A stretch of 64,000 nt of DNA from Hymenobacter monticola (GTDB taxonomy: Bacteria; Bacteroidota; Bacteroidia; Cytophagales; Hymenobacteraceae): contig NZ_CP094534.1 of the NCBI RefSeq assembly GCF_022811645.1, positions 4,650,001-4,714,000 on the forward strand, given 5' to 3'. Within the stretch, counting starts at the first letter, position 1. The number at the start of each line of letters is the position of its first letter. Positions 40,741 through 50,380 of this stretch are shown one piece after another. The notes under the pieces are model-generated. The model was not told where the DNA came from. It did no database searches and saw only the letters and a program-made list of their open reading frames with translations. The translations under genes and the position numbers were made by a program.

Positions 40741-43730
40741 TACTTCATTGAATTGAGCAGCTGCTCCAGTTGGTACTCGTCGGGAATGAGCACGTCGCGG
40801 GCCTTGCTGCCCTCGAACGGCCCCACAATGCCGGCGTGCTGAAGCTGGTCGATGAGGCGGCCGGCGCGGTTGTAGCCCAGTTTCAGCTTGCGCTGCAGCA
40901 GCGAGGTGCTGCCCTGCTGGTGCAATACGATGCAGCGGGCGGCTTCCTCGAACATGGTGTCGCGCTCGGAGGGGTCCATTTCCTCGTTGCCACCGCCGTC
41001 GCCGTCGGCGCCGGCCACTTCGGGCAGCAGGTAGGCGTCATTATAGCCCTGCTGCTCACCGATGTAGTCGCAGACGCGGTCCACCTCGGGCGTGTCGATG
41101 AAAGCGCATTGCACCCGGATGAGGTCGGAACCGGCCGAGAACAGCATATCGCCCTGGCCAATGAGCTGGTCGGCCCCGCCGGTGTCGAGGATGGTGCGCG
41201 AGTCGATTTTGCTGGTCACCTTGAAAGAGATGCGGCAGGGGAAGTTGGCCTTGATGATGCCGGTAATCACGTTCACCGAGGGGCGCTGGGTGGCCACGAT
41301 GAGGTGAATGCCGATGGCGCGGGCCAGCTGGGCGAGGCGCGCAATGGGCGTTTCCACTTCCTTGCCGGCCGTCATCATCAGGTCGGCCAGCTCGTCGATT
41401 ACCAGCACGATGAAGGGCAGGAAGCGGTGGCCCTTCTTGGGGTTGAGGCGGCGCTCGATGAACTTGGCGTTGTACTCCTTCAGGTTGCGGCAGCCGGCTT
41501 CCTTCAGGAGGTCGTAGCGCCGGTCCATCTCCATGCACAGCGAGTTGAGCGTGTTCACCACCTTCTTCGTATCGGTGATGATGGCCTCTTCCGTGTCGGG
41601 CAGCTTGGCCAGGAAGTGGCGCTCAATCTTGTTGAAGATGCTCAATTCCACCTTCTTGGGGTCGACGAGCACAAACTTGAGCTGGGCGGGGTGGCGCTTG
41701 TAAAGTAGCGAGGCCAGAATCACGTTCAAACCCACCGACTTGCCCTGGCCCGTGGCGCCGGCCATGAGCAAGTGGGGCATCTTGGCCAAGTCGGCCACGA
41801 ACACCTCGTTGGTGATGGTGCGCCCAAAGGCCACCGGCAGGTCCATTTCCGAGCGCGCAAACTTCTCCGAGCCCAGCACCGAACGGATGCTCACCATCTC
41901 CTTCTTGGTGTTCGGCACTTCGATGCCGATGGTGCCCTTGCCCGGGATAGGCGCGATGATGCGGATACCCAACGCCGCCAGGCTCAGCGCGATATCGTCT
42001 TCGAGGCTCTTGATTTTGCTGATGCGCACACCTACCTCGGGCACAATCTCATAGAGCGTGACCGTGGGCCCGATGGTGGCCTTGATGCTGGCGATGCCGA
42101 TGCCGTAGTGGCCCAGCGTTTCCACGATGCGGTCCTTATTGGCTTCCAACTCTTCCTTGGTTACCTGGGCCTTGGCCACGCCGTAGTCGTTGAGCAGTTC
42201 CAGCGTGGGGTATTGGTAGCGCGAGAGGTCCAGCGTGGGGTCGTAGTTGACGTGGGGCATGGCGTCGGCGTCTTCGTCCTCATCAGCCACGGCCGCAATG
42301 TCGGCACCGGCGTTGGGGTCGAGGTCGTCGCGACCCGGCACGGTGATTTCCAGGGGCCGGGGGGCCGGGGGGCTCGGGGCCTTGGCTTCGGGCAGGGGCG
42401 TGTTGGCATCGGCCAAATCAGCCAGCGAGAGCGGCGTAGGCACGGTGGCTACCGGCGCGGCGGGGGCCACGACGGGCTCCGGCTCAGCCAAGGGCATTTC
42501 GATGGAGAAGGCCGGGCCACTCACAGCCAGCGGCAGGGCGGCGCTGGCGGCGGTTGCGGCCGTGGTGGCAGCGGCAGTTGCTGCCGAAACGGCTGGCGCC
42601 ACCACGGCACTGGCCACGCTTAGCGGTACGCCCGCGCCTATCCGCGGCGCGGGTTCGAACTCCTGCGCGGCGGGGGCTTCTTCCGGCTCCTCGTTATTGA
42701 GCTGCAGGGCCGGGCCCGCGGCCTGAGCGCCACCAGCCGACACCGTGGCGGCCGTGGCAGCTACGGCTTCCGCTGGGGCAGGGCGGGTTTTCAGGGTCAT
42801 TTGCGGCACGGGCGGCGCGGCCACGGGGGCGGCTGCGGCGGCTTGCTCGGCGGCTATTTCGGCTTCCAGCTCGGCGTCTTCCTCGGGGTCGTCTTCGGTG
42901 CTGAGGCTGCGGAAGCGGCCCAGGTTGAGGCTGGTGACGTTGAAGAAGAACACCACGAACGAAATCAGCGCAAAAGCCAGCAGCAGCACCGTGCCCCAGC
43001 CAATGAGGCTGTCGAGCCAGGAGGCGGCTTCAAAGCCCACGCCGCCGCACAGGAAATCGAGGCGGTGGGCCAGCACTGGGTCGGCCCCGGGCGTGGCCAG
43101 CGTGACCACCACGTAGCCCAGCAGCACGCTCAGCCAGGCCATGGTGAAGAAGCCCAGCGCCATCACGTAGCTCACCGACACCCGGGCGGTGCGGAACACA
43201 ATCTTCGCTCCCAGGAAAAACACGATGGGAATGAGGGCATACGCCGCCACGCCAAACAGCTTGTAAATGAACAGCTGTGCGGCCCAGGCCCCGAGCAAGC
43301 CCAGCCAGTTGCCCGATTCCTGCCCGGCCTCCTTCGTGGGGATGGTGCCCATGGCGGCCACCACGCTTTGGTCGGCGTGGCCGGTGAACAGGAAGGAGGT
43401 GAAGGCAATGGTCAGGTACAGGCTGGCCAGCAGCAAGCCGAACCCGATGAACAGGTGGAAGCGGCGGTCGCGCAGGATTTCCAGCAGGCCGCCTACGCCG
43501 GGCAGCGGGCCGCGCGGCTCGCGGGGCGGCCGGGCGGGCTTGGGCGCCGGCGCTTGGCGGGCGGCTTTGGGCACATTGGCTGCGGCGGGCCGGGGCTCGG
43601 CGGGGCGGGCTGGCGCGGGCTCGGGAGCCGGGCCGTTGGTGCGCGGCTCGTTGCGCCGGTTGGGCCGGGGCTCAGCGGCGCGGTTGGCGGACGGGCCGGC
43701 GGGAAGATTTTTATAGCGGTTATCGGCCAT
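40740..43730 (-). CDS. ftsK: DNA translocase FtsK
   Basis: A 996-residue protein. Four to five N-terminal membrane helices (about 80-290) anchor it at the septum, followed by a long Ala/Pro-rich linker (~300-520). The motor has Walker A GATGQGKSVG and Walker B VLVIDELADLM. The C-terminal gamma domain (SLLQRKLKLGYNRAGRLIDQL) reads KOPS-like guide sites. It segregates chromosome ends at division and activates XerCD at dif; xerD is the next gene upstream on the same strand (132 bp away). Confidence 0.95.
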   Translation of the reverse strand: MADNRYKNLPAGPSANRAAEPRPNRRNEPRTNGPAPEPAPARPAEPRPAAANVPKAARQAPAPKPARPPREPRGPLPGVGGLLEILRDRRFHLFIGFGLLLASLYLTIAFTSFLFTGHADQSVVAAMGTIPTKEAGQESGNWLGLLGAWAAQLFIYKLFGVAAYALIPIVFFLGAKIVFRTARVSVSYVMALGFFTMAWLSVLLGYVVVTLATPGADPVLAHRLDFLCGGVGFEAASWLDSLIGWGTVLLLAFALISFVVFFFNVTSLNLGRFRSLSTEDDPEEDAELEAEIAAEQAAAAAPVAAPPVPQMTLKTRPAPAEAVAATAATVSAGGAQAAGPALQLNNEEPEEAPAAQEFEPAPRIGAGVPLSVASAVVAPAVSAATAAATTAATAASAALPLAVSGPAFSIEMPLAEPEPVVAPAAPVATVPTPLSLADLADANTPLPEAKAPSPPAPRPLEITVPGRDDLDPNAGADIAAVADEDEDADAMPHVNYDPTLDLSRYQYPTLELLNDYGVAKAQVTKEELEANKDRIVETLGHYGIGIASIKATIGPTVTLYEIVPEVGVRISKIKSLEDDIALSLAALGIRIIAPIPGKGTIGIEVPNTKKEMVSIRSVLGSEKFARSEMDLPVAFGRTITNEVFVADLAKMPHLLMAGATGQGKSVGLNVILASLLYKRHPAQLKFVLVDPKKVELSIFNKIERHFLAKLPDTEEAIITDTKKVVNTLNSLCMEMDRRYDLLKEAGCRNLKEYNAKFIERRLNPKKGHRFLPFIVLVIDELADLMMTAGKEVETPIARLAQLARAIGIHLIVATQRPSVNVITGIIKANFPCRISFKVTSKIDSRTILDTGGADQLIGQGDMLFSAGSDLIRVQCAFIDTPEVDRVCDYIGEQQGYNDAYLLPEVAGADGDGGGNEEMDPSERDTMFEEAARCIVLHQQGSTSLLQRKLKLGYNRAGRLIDQLQHAGIVGPFEGSKARDVLIPDEYQLEQLLNSMK

Positions 43731-43769
43731 TCTCAGGAGGCATAAAGGCCAAATTTACGCACGGCGGGC

Positions 43770-43862
43770 GGGAGTTAGGGTATGAGGGCAGGAGGGTATG
43801 AGGGTCAGAAGTATGGGAGGCGCCTCCCCATACCTTCTTCATGCCCTACCTCCTCCCCTGCC
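43770..43862. repeat. imperfect GGAGG/CCTCC palindrome between ftsK and xerD
   Basis: Purine-rich left arm with two GGGTATGAGGG units and a complementary right arm, meeting at GGGAGGCGCCTCCC (43815-43828). It fills the gap between the two genes and touches the xerD stop. Confidence 0.6.
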
Positions 43863-44761
43863 TAGCTGCGCGGATGAAACTCGGTAATCACCTGCCGCAG
43901 GAAGTCACGGTCCAAATGCGTATAAATCTCCGTGGTGGTGATGCTGGCGTGACCCAGCATTTCCTGCACGGCGCGCAGGTCGGCGCCGCCTTCTATCAGG
44001 TGGGTGGCGAAGGAATGGCGCAACGTGTGCGGGCTGATGGTTTTGCGCAGGCCCGCCTGCTCGGCCAGCTTCTTGAGGGTGGTGAAGACGGTGATGCGCG
44101 AGAGCGGCCGGCCGCGCTGGCTCAGAAATACGAAGTCTTCGGCCCCGGGCTTGAGGTCGAGGTGGCCGCGCACGCCGCTGAGGTAGAAGTTGAGGTGCTT
44201 GAGGGCTTCGCGGCCGACGGGCACGAGGCGCTCCTTGTTGCCCTTGCCCACCACTTTCATAAAGCCCTCGTCAGCATACACGTTGCTCAGGCGCAGGTCG
44301 CACAGTTCGCTCACGCGCAGGCCCGAGGAGTACAGCACCTCCAGCAGGGCGCGGGCACGCAGGCCCTCGTCGGTGCTTAAGTCGATAGCGGCGAGCAACT
44401 GCTCCACTTCGGGGTAGCTGAGGGTGTCGGGCAGGTGGCGGCCGGTTTTGGGGGCTTCCAGGGTATCGGTGGGGTCGAGCTTCAGCAGGTCTTCCATGAT
44501 GAGGAAGCTGAAGAAGGCCTTGAGGCCCGATAGCGTGCGGGCCTGCGAGGTGGCGCCCAGGCCCAGCCCTTGCAGCGTGGCCAGAAACTCGCGCAGCACC
44601 TCGGTGCTGACTTGCAGTGGGCCGATGGGCAGCTTCTGCATTGCGAGAAACTGCTGCAGCTTGGCGGCATCGCGCACGTAGGCCTCCACGGAGTTGGGCG
44701 AGAGGGATTTTTCGAGGCGCAGGTAGCCGTCGAACTGTTTCAGGGCTTGAGGCCAGGTCAT
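43862..44761 (-). CDS. xerD: tyrosine recombinase XerD
   Basis: A 299-residue recombinase. The N-terminal SAM-like core-binding domain begins FDGYLRLEKSLSPNSVEAY. The catalytic domain holds all key residues: R in SGLRVSELCDL, HTLRHSFATHL, a later LGHASITTTEIYTHLD with the nucleophilic Tyr. Length and motifs fit the chromosomal Xer enzymes that resolve dimers at dif. Being beside ftsK supports the housekeeping role rather than a phage integrase. Confidence 0.92.
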   Translation of the reverse strand: MTWPQALKQFDGYLRLEKSLSPNSVEAYVRDAAKLQQFLAMQKLPIGPLQVSTEVLREFLATLQGLGLGATSQARTLSGLKAFFSFLIMEDLLKLDPTDTLEAPKTGRHLPDTLSYPEVEQLLAAIDLSTDEGLRARALLEVLYSSGLRVSELCDLRLSNVYADEGFMKVVGKGNKERLVPVGREALKHLNFYLSGVRGHLDLKPGAEDFVFLSQRGRPLSRITVFTTLKKLAEQAGLRKTISPHTLRHSFATHLIEGGADLRAVQEMLGHASITTTEIYTHLDRDFLRQVITEFHPRS

Positions 44762-44905
44762 GGGGCAAAAGTAGGCGGTGCCGCTGCGGCAGCCGGGAGC
44801 GAACCAAAAAGTTGGGGCAAATTTGCAGGTTGCCCGGCCAACCTTCTGGCGAGGTTAGACATCATCTGCCCGTCGTTTCCTCATCTTTTTTCTGCATCAG
44901 TGCTT

Positions 44906-47545
44906 ATGCTACCAATTTTCCGCGCTGCCTTCCCCCACCGCTTCCTGCTTTGCGCGGCCCTAGTGGCCGGCGGCGCCCCCTTAGCGGCTCAACCTACTTT
45001 CCCTGTTCCGGCCACCGCAACTTCGCCCGAGGCCGCCCGGGCCGTGGAATATGTGCGTGCCCACGCCCACGACCTGGGTCTGAGTGCCGCCGACCTCGCC
45101 GACCTGGCCGTGACCGGCGCCTACGCCGACGCGCACAACGGCCTCAGCCACGCGTTTCTGGTCCAGCGCATTGGCGGGCACGACGTGCTGGGCACCGAAG
45201 TTGGCCTGCACTTTCGTCCTAACCAAGTCTTGCTGAGCCGCACGGGCTTTTTTGTGAAAGACCTGCGGGCGGCCATTGCCAAGTTGCCCCAGCCGGCGGT
45301 GGTCGCCGAAGCAGCCCGTAACGCGGCCCTGCAGCACCTGCGCCAGCCGGCGGCAGGCGCCCCTCTACCCGCCGAGCTGGTGTACCGCCGCCTGCCTAAT
45401 GGCACGCTGGCGCAGTCCTGGCAGGTGCGGGTGCGCCCCGCCCAGGGCCCCGACGCCTGGACGGTATTGGTGGATGCCGCCACTGGCCGGGTGCTTAAGG
45501 CCCGCAACCAAGTCATTCGGGAGCCGAAAGGACGTGCGGCCTCTTTCCGGCCGGCTACTACCGCCCCCGTGGCGCCGCAGTGGCAGCCTGCCGTAGCCAA
45601 CGGCTACCGGGTATACGCCTCGCCGCTGGAAAGCCCGCTGCATGGGGTCTCCACGCTGGCCGTGAGCCCGGCCGATGCGGTGGCCTCGCCTTTTGGCTGG
45701 CACGACACCAACGGCGCGGCCGGCGCGGAATACACCACGGCCCGCGGCAACAACACCCACGTGTACACACCAGTTGGGACGCACGTGGTCACGCCGGGCT
45801 TCTCACCCGATGGCGGCGCTAACCTGGAGTTCGACTTCCCGCATAATGCGGCGCTGTCGGCCCAGGCCAATCAGCCGGCGGCCCTCACCAACCTGTTTTA
45901 CTGGACCAACCTGATGCACGACCTGAGCCAGCGCTATGGCTTCACGGAGGCCAGCGGGAATTTTCAGGCCACCAACTACTCCGGCTTGGGCGTGGGCGGC
46001 GACTACATCCACGCCGAGCTTGGGGAAGTTTACAGCGAAGGTTATTTCAATACCACGCCCGACGGGGCCGTGACGTCTAACTCCTACCCCGCCATCGTGC
46101 TGGGCATCTGGCAGCAGGCGCTGCCCAACGCCCTCACGGTGGCAGGCACGGGCCCGGCGGCGGGCAGCTACGCGGCCATGCCGCTCACCAACGGGCGGGC
46201 CCTGCCGCGCACCACCCCCATAACGGGCGCGCTGGTGCTGGCCGATGACGGCTCCCTCAACCCCACCGGCGGCTGTGAGCCGGCGTGGGTGAATGCGGCG
46301 CAGGTGCGCGGCAACATCGCCGTGGCCGATTTTGACTACGACTGCGACTTCATCGAGAAGCTGCGCGGCGCCCAGCTGGCCGGCGCCCGGGCCTTGGTGC
46401 TCGTGCACAGCCTCGATTTTCTCTCGCACATCGAAATCGACCCTGCCGACACGGTGGGCCTGCGCGTGCCGCTGGTGATGGTGACCCGCACCGACGGGCA
46501 GCGCCTGAAAGCAGCCATGAGCGCGGGCACGCCCGTGACCGCCTCGCTGCTAGGCACCACCGCGCCGCCCGACCGCAACGGCGGCTTCGACAACGGCATA
46601 ATTGCCCACGAGTACGCCCACGGCATCACCACGCGCCTGACCGGCGGACCGGCCGGCGCCACCGCCTGCCTCGACAACGAGGAACAGATGGGCGAGGGCT
46701 GGAGTGACTTTTTTGAGCTGTGGATGACAACCCGCCCCGGCGACGTAGGCACCACGGCCCGCGGCATCGGCACCTACGTGCTGGGCCAGCCCACCACCGG
46801 CCCCGGCATCCGCCCGGTCCCCTACTCTACCGACATGGCGGTGAACGCCACGACTTATGCTTACATCGGCCACACCGTGAACGACGTGAACTACGGTTAT
46901 GACGACTTTAACTACCCCTACGATTCGCACTACATTGGCCTGGTGTGGTGCTCGGTGCTGTGGGACCTGAACTGGGCCATGATTCAGCGCTACGGCTACG
47001 ACGCCAACCTGAGCACGGGCTCCGGCGGCAACAACAAAACCATGCAGCTGGTGATGGATGGCTTGAAGCTGCAGCCCTGCAGCCCCGGCTTCCTGGACGC
47101 CCGCGATGCCATTTTGGCCGCCGACCGCGCCACCTTCGGCGGGGCCAACCAAGCGCTGATTTGGCAGGTGTTTGCCCGCCGCGGCATGGGCTCGAACGCC
47201 GTGCAGGGCAGCAGCGACAACCTGCTCGACAACACGGCCGGCTTTCTGGCGCCTTCCGGTCTGGCCACCGCCGAGGCCCAGGCCGACGGTGCGGGCCTGA
47301 CCCTCTACCCCAACCCCACCCGCGCACAGCTCACCCTGCGCCTGGCGGCAGGGGCCGGCACTGCGCCGGTGCAGATAGCTGTGCAGTCGGTACTGGGCCA
47401 AGTGATGCAGACGCGCACCTTGACGGCCGCAGCTGCCACCGCCGGCGCCACGCTCGACCTCCACGGCCTCACGCCCGGCCTCTACCTGGTGCGCGTGACT
47501 TCCGGGGCCAGCAGCTACACGCGCCGGGTGGTGGTGCAGCCCTGA
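44906..47545 (+). CDS. secreted M36 (fungalysin) metallopeptidase with PA insertion and T9SS sorting domain
   Basis: An 879-residue protein from the ATG at 44906. Signal peptide (FLLCAALVAGGAPLAAQ), an FTP-type propeptide (~30-200), then the M36 catalytic domain with HEYAHG (zinc His pair and Glu) and a downstream GEGWSDFF glutamate. A protease-associated (PA) domain is inserted before the active site (GNIAVADFDYDCDFIEKL). The last ~75 residues form a type A T9SS C-terminal domain (LTLYPNPTRAQLTL, then LTPGLYLVRV). It is secreted through the type IX system and degrades proteins outside the cell. Confidence 0.9.
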   Translation: MLPIFRAAFPHRFLLCAALVAGGAPLAAQPTFPVPATATSPEAARAVEYVRAHAHDLGLSAADLADLAVTGAYADAHNGLSHAFLVQRIGGHDVLGTEVGLHFRPNQVLLSRTGFFVKDLRAAIAKLPQPAVVAEAARNAALQHLRQPAAGAPLPAELVYRRLPNGTLAQSWQVRVRPAQGPDAWTVLVDAATGRVLKARNQVIREPKGRAASFRPATTAPVAPQWQPAVANGYRVYASPLESPLHGVSTLAVSPADAVASPFGWHDTNGAAGAEYTTARGNNTHVYTPVGTHVVTPGFSPDGGANLEFDFPHNAALSAQANQPAALTNLFYWTNLMHDLSQRYGFTEASGNFQATNYSGLGVGGDYIHAELGEVYSEGYFNTTPDGAVTSNSYPAIVLGIWQQALPNALTVAGTGPAAGSYAAMPLTNGRALPRTTPITGALVLADDGSLNPTGGCEPAWVNAAQVRGNIAVADFDYDCDFIEKLRGAQLAGARALVLVHSLDFLSHIEIDPADTVGLRVPLVMVTRTDGQRLKAAMSAGTPVTASLLGTTAPPDRNGGFDNGIIAHEYAHGITTRLTGGPAGATACLDNEEQMGEGWSDFFELWMTTRPGDVGTTARGIGTYVLGQPTTGPGIRPVPYSTDMAVNATTYAYIGHTVNDVNYGYDDFNYPYDSHYIGLVWCSVLWDLNWAMIQRYGYDANLSTGSGGNNKTMQLVMDGLKLQPCSPGFLDARDAILAADRATFGGANQALIWQVFARRGMGSNAVQGSSDNLLDNTAGFLAPSGLATAEAQADGAGLTLYPNPTRAQLTLRLAAGAGTAPVQIAVQSVLGQVMQTRTLTAAAATAGATLDLHGLTPGLYLVRVTSGASSYTRRVVVQP

Positions 47546-47589
47546 TTTTTCTCATTGTAAAACTTCGCTCCTGCCCGCAGCGGCTCCAC

Positions 47590-48036
47590 ATGGACATTCT
47601 AATAATAAACGGCCCCAACCTCAACCTGCTCGGCCGCCGGGAGCCCGGCATTTACGGCACCCGCTCGTTCGAAGACTTTTTTCCGGAGCTGGAAGAAGCC
47701 TTCCCCGACCATACGCTCACGCAGTTTCAGAGCAACCACGAGGGCGCGCTCATCGACAAGCTGCACGAAGTGGGGTTCACGCACCACGGCATCGTGCTCA
47801 ACGCCGGCGGCTACACCCACACCAGCGTGGCGCTGGCCGATGCCGTGGCCGCCATTGCCACGCCCGTGGTGGAAGTGCACCTGAGCAACCTGCACGCCCG
47901 CGAGGAATTCCGCCAGAAAAGCCTGCTGGGGCGGCACTGCGCGGGCAGCATCAGCGGCTTCGGGCTCGAAAGCTACCGGCTGGCGGTGCAGTGGTTTGTG
48001 AACCAGCAGCCCAAGCGCGTGGGGTTCCGGGTGTGA
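47590..48036 (+). CDS. aroQ: 3-dehydroquinate dehydratase, type II
   Basis: A 148-residue enzyme of the shikimate pathway, converting 3-dehydroquinate to 3-dehydroshikimate. It has the type II signature NGPNLNLLGRREPGIYG with the catalytic Tyr, NAGGYTHTSVAL and EVHLSN. The length is exactly typical of the family, which acts as a dodecamer. Start at 47590, 44 bp after the protease stop. Confidence 0.96.
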   Translation: MDILIINGPNLNLLGRREPGIYGTRSFEDFFPELEEAFPDHTLTQFQSNHEGALIDKLHEVGFTHHGIVLNAGGYTHTSVALADAVAAIATPVVEVHLSNLHAREEFRQKSLLGRHCAGSISGFGLESYRLAVQWFVNQQPKRVGFRV

Positions 48037-48526
48037 GGAGGCAGTAGCAGCGCGGGTTTGTTGTTCGGCACGAAGGTTTGTGCTTCGGCAGGAAGGTTTG
48101 TGGTTCGGCAGGAAGGTTTGTGGTTCGGCGCGAAGGTTTGTTGTTCGGCAGCAAGGTTTGTGATTCGGAAGCGCCGGGCGGCGCTTCGGCGTGCAGGTTT
48201 GTGGTTCGGAAGCGGTTGGCGAACCTTCGGCGAGCAAGGTTTGTGGTTCGGAAGCCGTTGGCGGGCGTTCGGAAGCAAAGGTTTGTGGTTCGGAACCGGC
48301 GGGCGGGCGTTCGGAAGCCCCTGGCGGTGCTTCGGAAGCCCGGGCACGTGCTTCGGCACGGGCTGGCGGGGCTCCAAACGGCCGGGGCGTCGAACCGGAG
48401 CAATGAAACCGGCTGGCAGGGCGTTGAAGAAGCTGCTCAATGGGCCCGAAATCCTTCTTTCGGCGGTTCGCGTAGCCGCTACCTTTGCGGCGGCGGCGCC
48501 CCCTCACTCCTTCGACTTCCCTCCCC
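48037..48526. repeat. 490-bp intergenic region with a 20-bp tandem array grading into 41-42-bp units
   Basis: GGTTTGT recurs at 48055, 48075, 48095, 48115, 48135 and 48155, exactly 20 bp apart, in units like AAGGTTTGTGGTTCGGCAGG. It recurs at 48196, 48238 and 48280, 41-42 bp apart, where each unit gains a second half such as GAAGCGGTTGGCG. TTCGGAAGC-type halves continue to about 48370. A 20-bp period does not preserve a reading frame, so it is not coding. The last ~150 bases hold no recognised feature. Confidence 0.8.
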
Positions 48527-49594
48527 ATGTATACCTTCAACCCCGGGCCTTCGGCCGTTTATCCGGCCGTGCGCCAGTACCTCACCGATGCCTTTGACCA
48601 GGACTGGCTCTCGGCCGGGCACCGCTCCGAAAAAGTCATTGGCCTGGTGCGCCAGACCGTGAACGACCTCAAGGCCAAGCTCAACGTGCCGCAGGACTAC
48701 ACCGTCCTGTTCACTTCGTCGGCCACCGAATGCTGGGAAATCCTGGCCCAGAGCCTGACGCCGCGCCGCTCGTTTCACCTCTACAACGGCGACTTCGGCG
48801 AGAAGTGGTACAAGTACGCCAAGGCCCTGCGGCCGTCCAGCACCGGCCAGCGCTTCGGCCTCGACGAAGTGCCCGACGTGGCCTCGCTGCCGTTTGGGCC
48901 CGACGACACCGACCTAGTGTGCATCACCCAGAACGAAACCAGCACCGCCACCCAGCTACGCGAAGGCTTCATTCTGAACCTCTACAACCGCCTCGGCGGC
49001 GCCCTGCTGGCCGTGGACGCTACCAGTTCGCTGGCCGGCCTGAACCTGAAATACATCAAGGCCGACATCTGGTTTGGCTCGGTGCAGAAGTGCTTCGGGC
49101 TGCCAGCGGGCCTGGGTGTGATGCTGCTCTCGCCACGCGCCGTGGCCCAGGCCAAGCTCGTGAACGACCGGGCCCACTACAACGCCCTGCCCGCCCTGCT
49201 CAGCCAGATGCTGAACTACCAAACCAACTACACGCCCAACGTGCTCGGCATCTACCTCATGAGCCGCGTGCTGGCCGACCGCGAGCCCATCAAAACCGTG
49301 CACCAGCACCTCGTGGACCGCGCCGAGAAGCTCTACGCCTTCTTCGACCAGGCCACCCCGCTCAAGCCCTTCGTTGCGAACCCCGAAACGCGCTCCACCA
49401 CCGTCATCGGCCTGCAGGGCGACGCTGCGCTCATCGAAGAAATCAAGGCCAAAGCCAAGGAAGCCGGCCTGCAGCTCGGCAGCGGCTACGGCCCCCTGAA
49501 AAACACCACCATCCGCATCGCCAACTTCCCCGCCGTGCCCGACGCGGCCATGGAGGCGCTGGTGCAGTTTTTCGCGAAGGAATACCCGGGGTAA
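48527..49594 (+). CDS. class V aminotransferase (SerC-like)
   Basis: A 355-residue PLP enzyme. It opens MYTFNPGPSAVYPAV, as phosphoserine aminotransferases do (N-F-x-P-G-P-A). Later come FTSSATECWEIL, the VDATSSLAGLNL strand with the PLP-binding Asp, and WFGSVQKCFGLPAGLGV with the Schiff-base Lys. It is probably an alanine-glyoxylate or phosphoserine transaminase; the family in Bacteroidota is usually annotated just as aminotransferase class V. Sequence alone does not settle the substrate. Confidence 0.82.
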   Translation: MYTFNPGPSAVYPAVRQYLTDAFDQDWLSAGHRSEKVIGLVRQTVNDLKAKLNVPQDYTVLFTSSATECWEILAQSLTPRRSFHLYNGDFGEKWYKYAKALRPSSTGQRFGLDEVPDVASLPFGPDDTDLVCITQNETSTATQLREGFILNLYNRLGGALLAVDATSSLAGLNLKYIKADIWFGSVQKCFGLPAGLGVMLLSPRAVAQAKLVNDRAHYNALPALLSQMLNYQTNYTPNVLGIYLMSRVLADREPIKTVHQHLVDRAEKLYAFFDQATPLKPFVANPETRSTTVIGLQGDAALIEEIKAKAKEAGLQLGSGYGPLKNTTIRIANFPAVPDAAMEALVQFFAKEYPG

Positions 49595-49618
49595 TGAGAA
49601 TTTATGTTGCACAACATC

Positions 49619-49715
49619 TGTCATCCTGAGCGCAGCGAAGGACCTTATCACCGATGAACGTTTGCAGTAAAATCTAGCACACGTGATAAGGTCCTTCGCT
49701 GCGCTCAGGATGACA
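49619..49715. repeat. palindromic repeat, GGTCCTTCGC family copy 2
   Basis: Perfect 33-bp arms (49619-49651 and 49683-49715). The end of the right arm, GGATGACA, supplies a possible ATG (49710) for the following marC gene. Shares most of its arm with the copy at 39799. Confidence 0.85.
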
Positions 49716-49733
49716 ATAACTTCATATTTCGCC

Positions 49734-50294
49734 GTGTTCAACCTCCAGCAAATCCTGTCCGTCACGCTCACGCTGTTTGCCGTGATTGACATCGTCGGCT
49801 CCATCCCGATTATCATCCAGATTCGGCAGCGCGAGGGCGAAATCAAGGCCGAGCTGGCCACTTTTGTGGCGGGCTGCCTCATGGTCACGTTTTTGTTTGT
49901 GGGCCAGAGCCTGCTCGGGCTGCTGGGCGTCGACAACCAGAGCTTTGCCCTGGCCGGCGCGGTGGTCATCTTCCTCATTGGGCTCGAAATGATACTCGGC
50001 ATCGAGCTGTTCAAGTCCGATATGTCGGGCAGCACGGGTTCCATTGTGCCGCTGGCGTTTCCGCTCATCGTGGGCGCCGGCACCATGACCACGCTGCTGT
50101 CGCTGCGCGCCGCCTACTCGCTGCCCAACGTGCTGGTGGGCATTGTGCTCAACCTGATTTTTGTGTACGTGGTGCTCAAAACCAGCCCCTGGATAGAGCG
50201 CAAGCTCGGCAAAGGCGGCGAAGACATTTTGCGCCGCGTGTTTGGCGTGATTCTGCTGGCCATCGCCATCAAGCTGTTTAAAACCAATTTTTAG
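49734..50294 (+). CDS. MarC family integral membrane protein
   Basis: A 186-residue protein with six predicted membrane helices, typical MarC layout (LSVTLTLFAVIDIVGSIPIII at the start, LAFPLIVGAGTMTTLLSL in the middle). Function in the family is unknown; the old link to antibiotic resistance is not supported. The start is uncertain: GTG at 49734 gives VFNLQQILSV, matching usual MarC N-termini, whereas the ATG at 49710 lies in the palindromic repeat. Confidence 0.85.
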   Translation: MFNLQQILSVTLTLFAVIDIVGSIPIIIQIRQREGEIKAELATFVAGCLMVTFLFVGQSLLGLLGVDNQSFALAGAVVIFLIGLEMILGIELFKSDMSGSTGSIVPLAFPLIVGAGTMTTLLSLRAAYSLPNVLVGIVLNLIFVYVVLKTSPWIERKLGKGGEDILRRVFGVILLAIAIKLFKTNF

Positions 50295-50379
50295 TGCTTG
50301 GTGCTGAGTGCCTAGTGCCTGGCTTGTTCTAGTGAACTTGCCTGCACCAAGCACCAAGCACCAAGCACCAAGCACCAAA
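50293..50379. repeat. CACCAAG tandem and complementary TTGGTGC arm before rnhA
   Basis: A 7-bp tandem CACCAAG repeated about five times (50345-50377), with TGCTTGGTGCTGAGTGCCTAG on the left partly complementary to it. The array runs to 1 bp before the rnhA ATG, so it occupies the ribosome-binding region. Confidence 0.75.
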
Positions 50380-50380
50380 T

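Noticed and set aside
43862..44761. Tyrosine recombinase as the integrase of the accessory element
   Set aside because: It lies 12 kb inside conserved chromosome, beside ftsK, and has the length and motifs of housekeeping XerD.
48054..48300. Possible CRISPR array from the regular GGTTTGTGGTTCGG repeats
   Set aside because: Units are directly tandem at 20 bp with no unique spacers, and no cas genes are in the window.
47590..48540. Large minus-strand frames over aroQ and the tandem repeat (up to 313 codons)
   Set aside because: They are shadows of aroQ and of the 20-bp repeat, with low-complexity translations.
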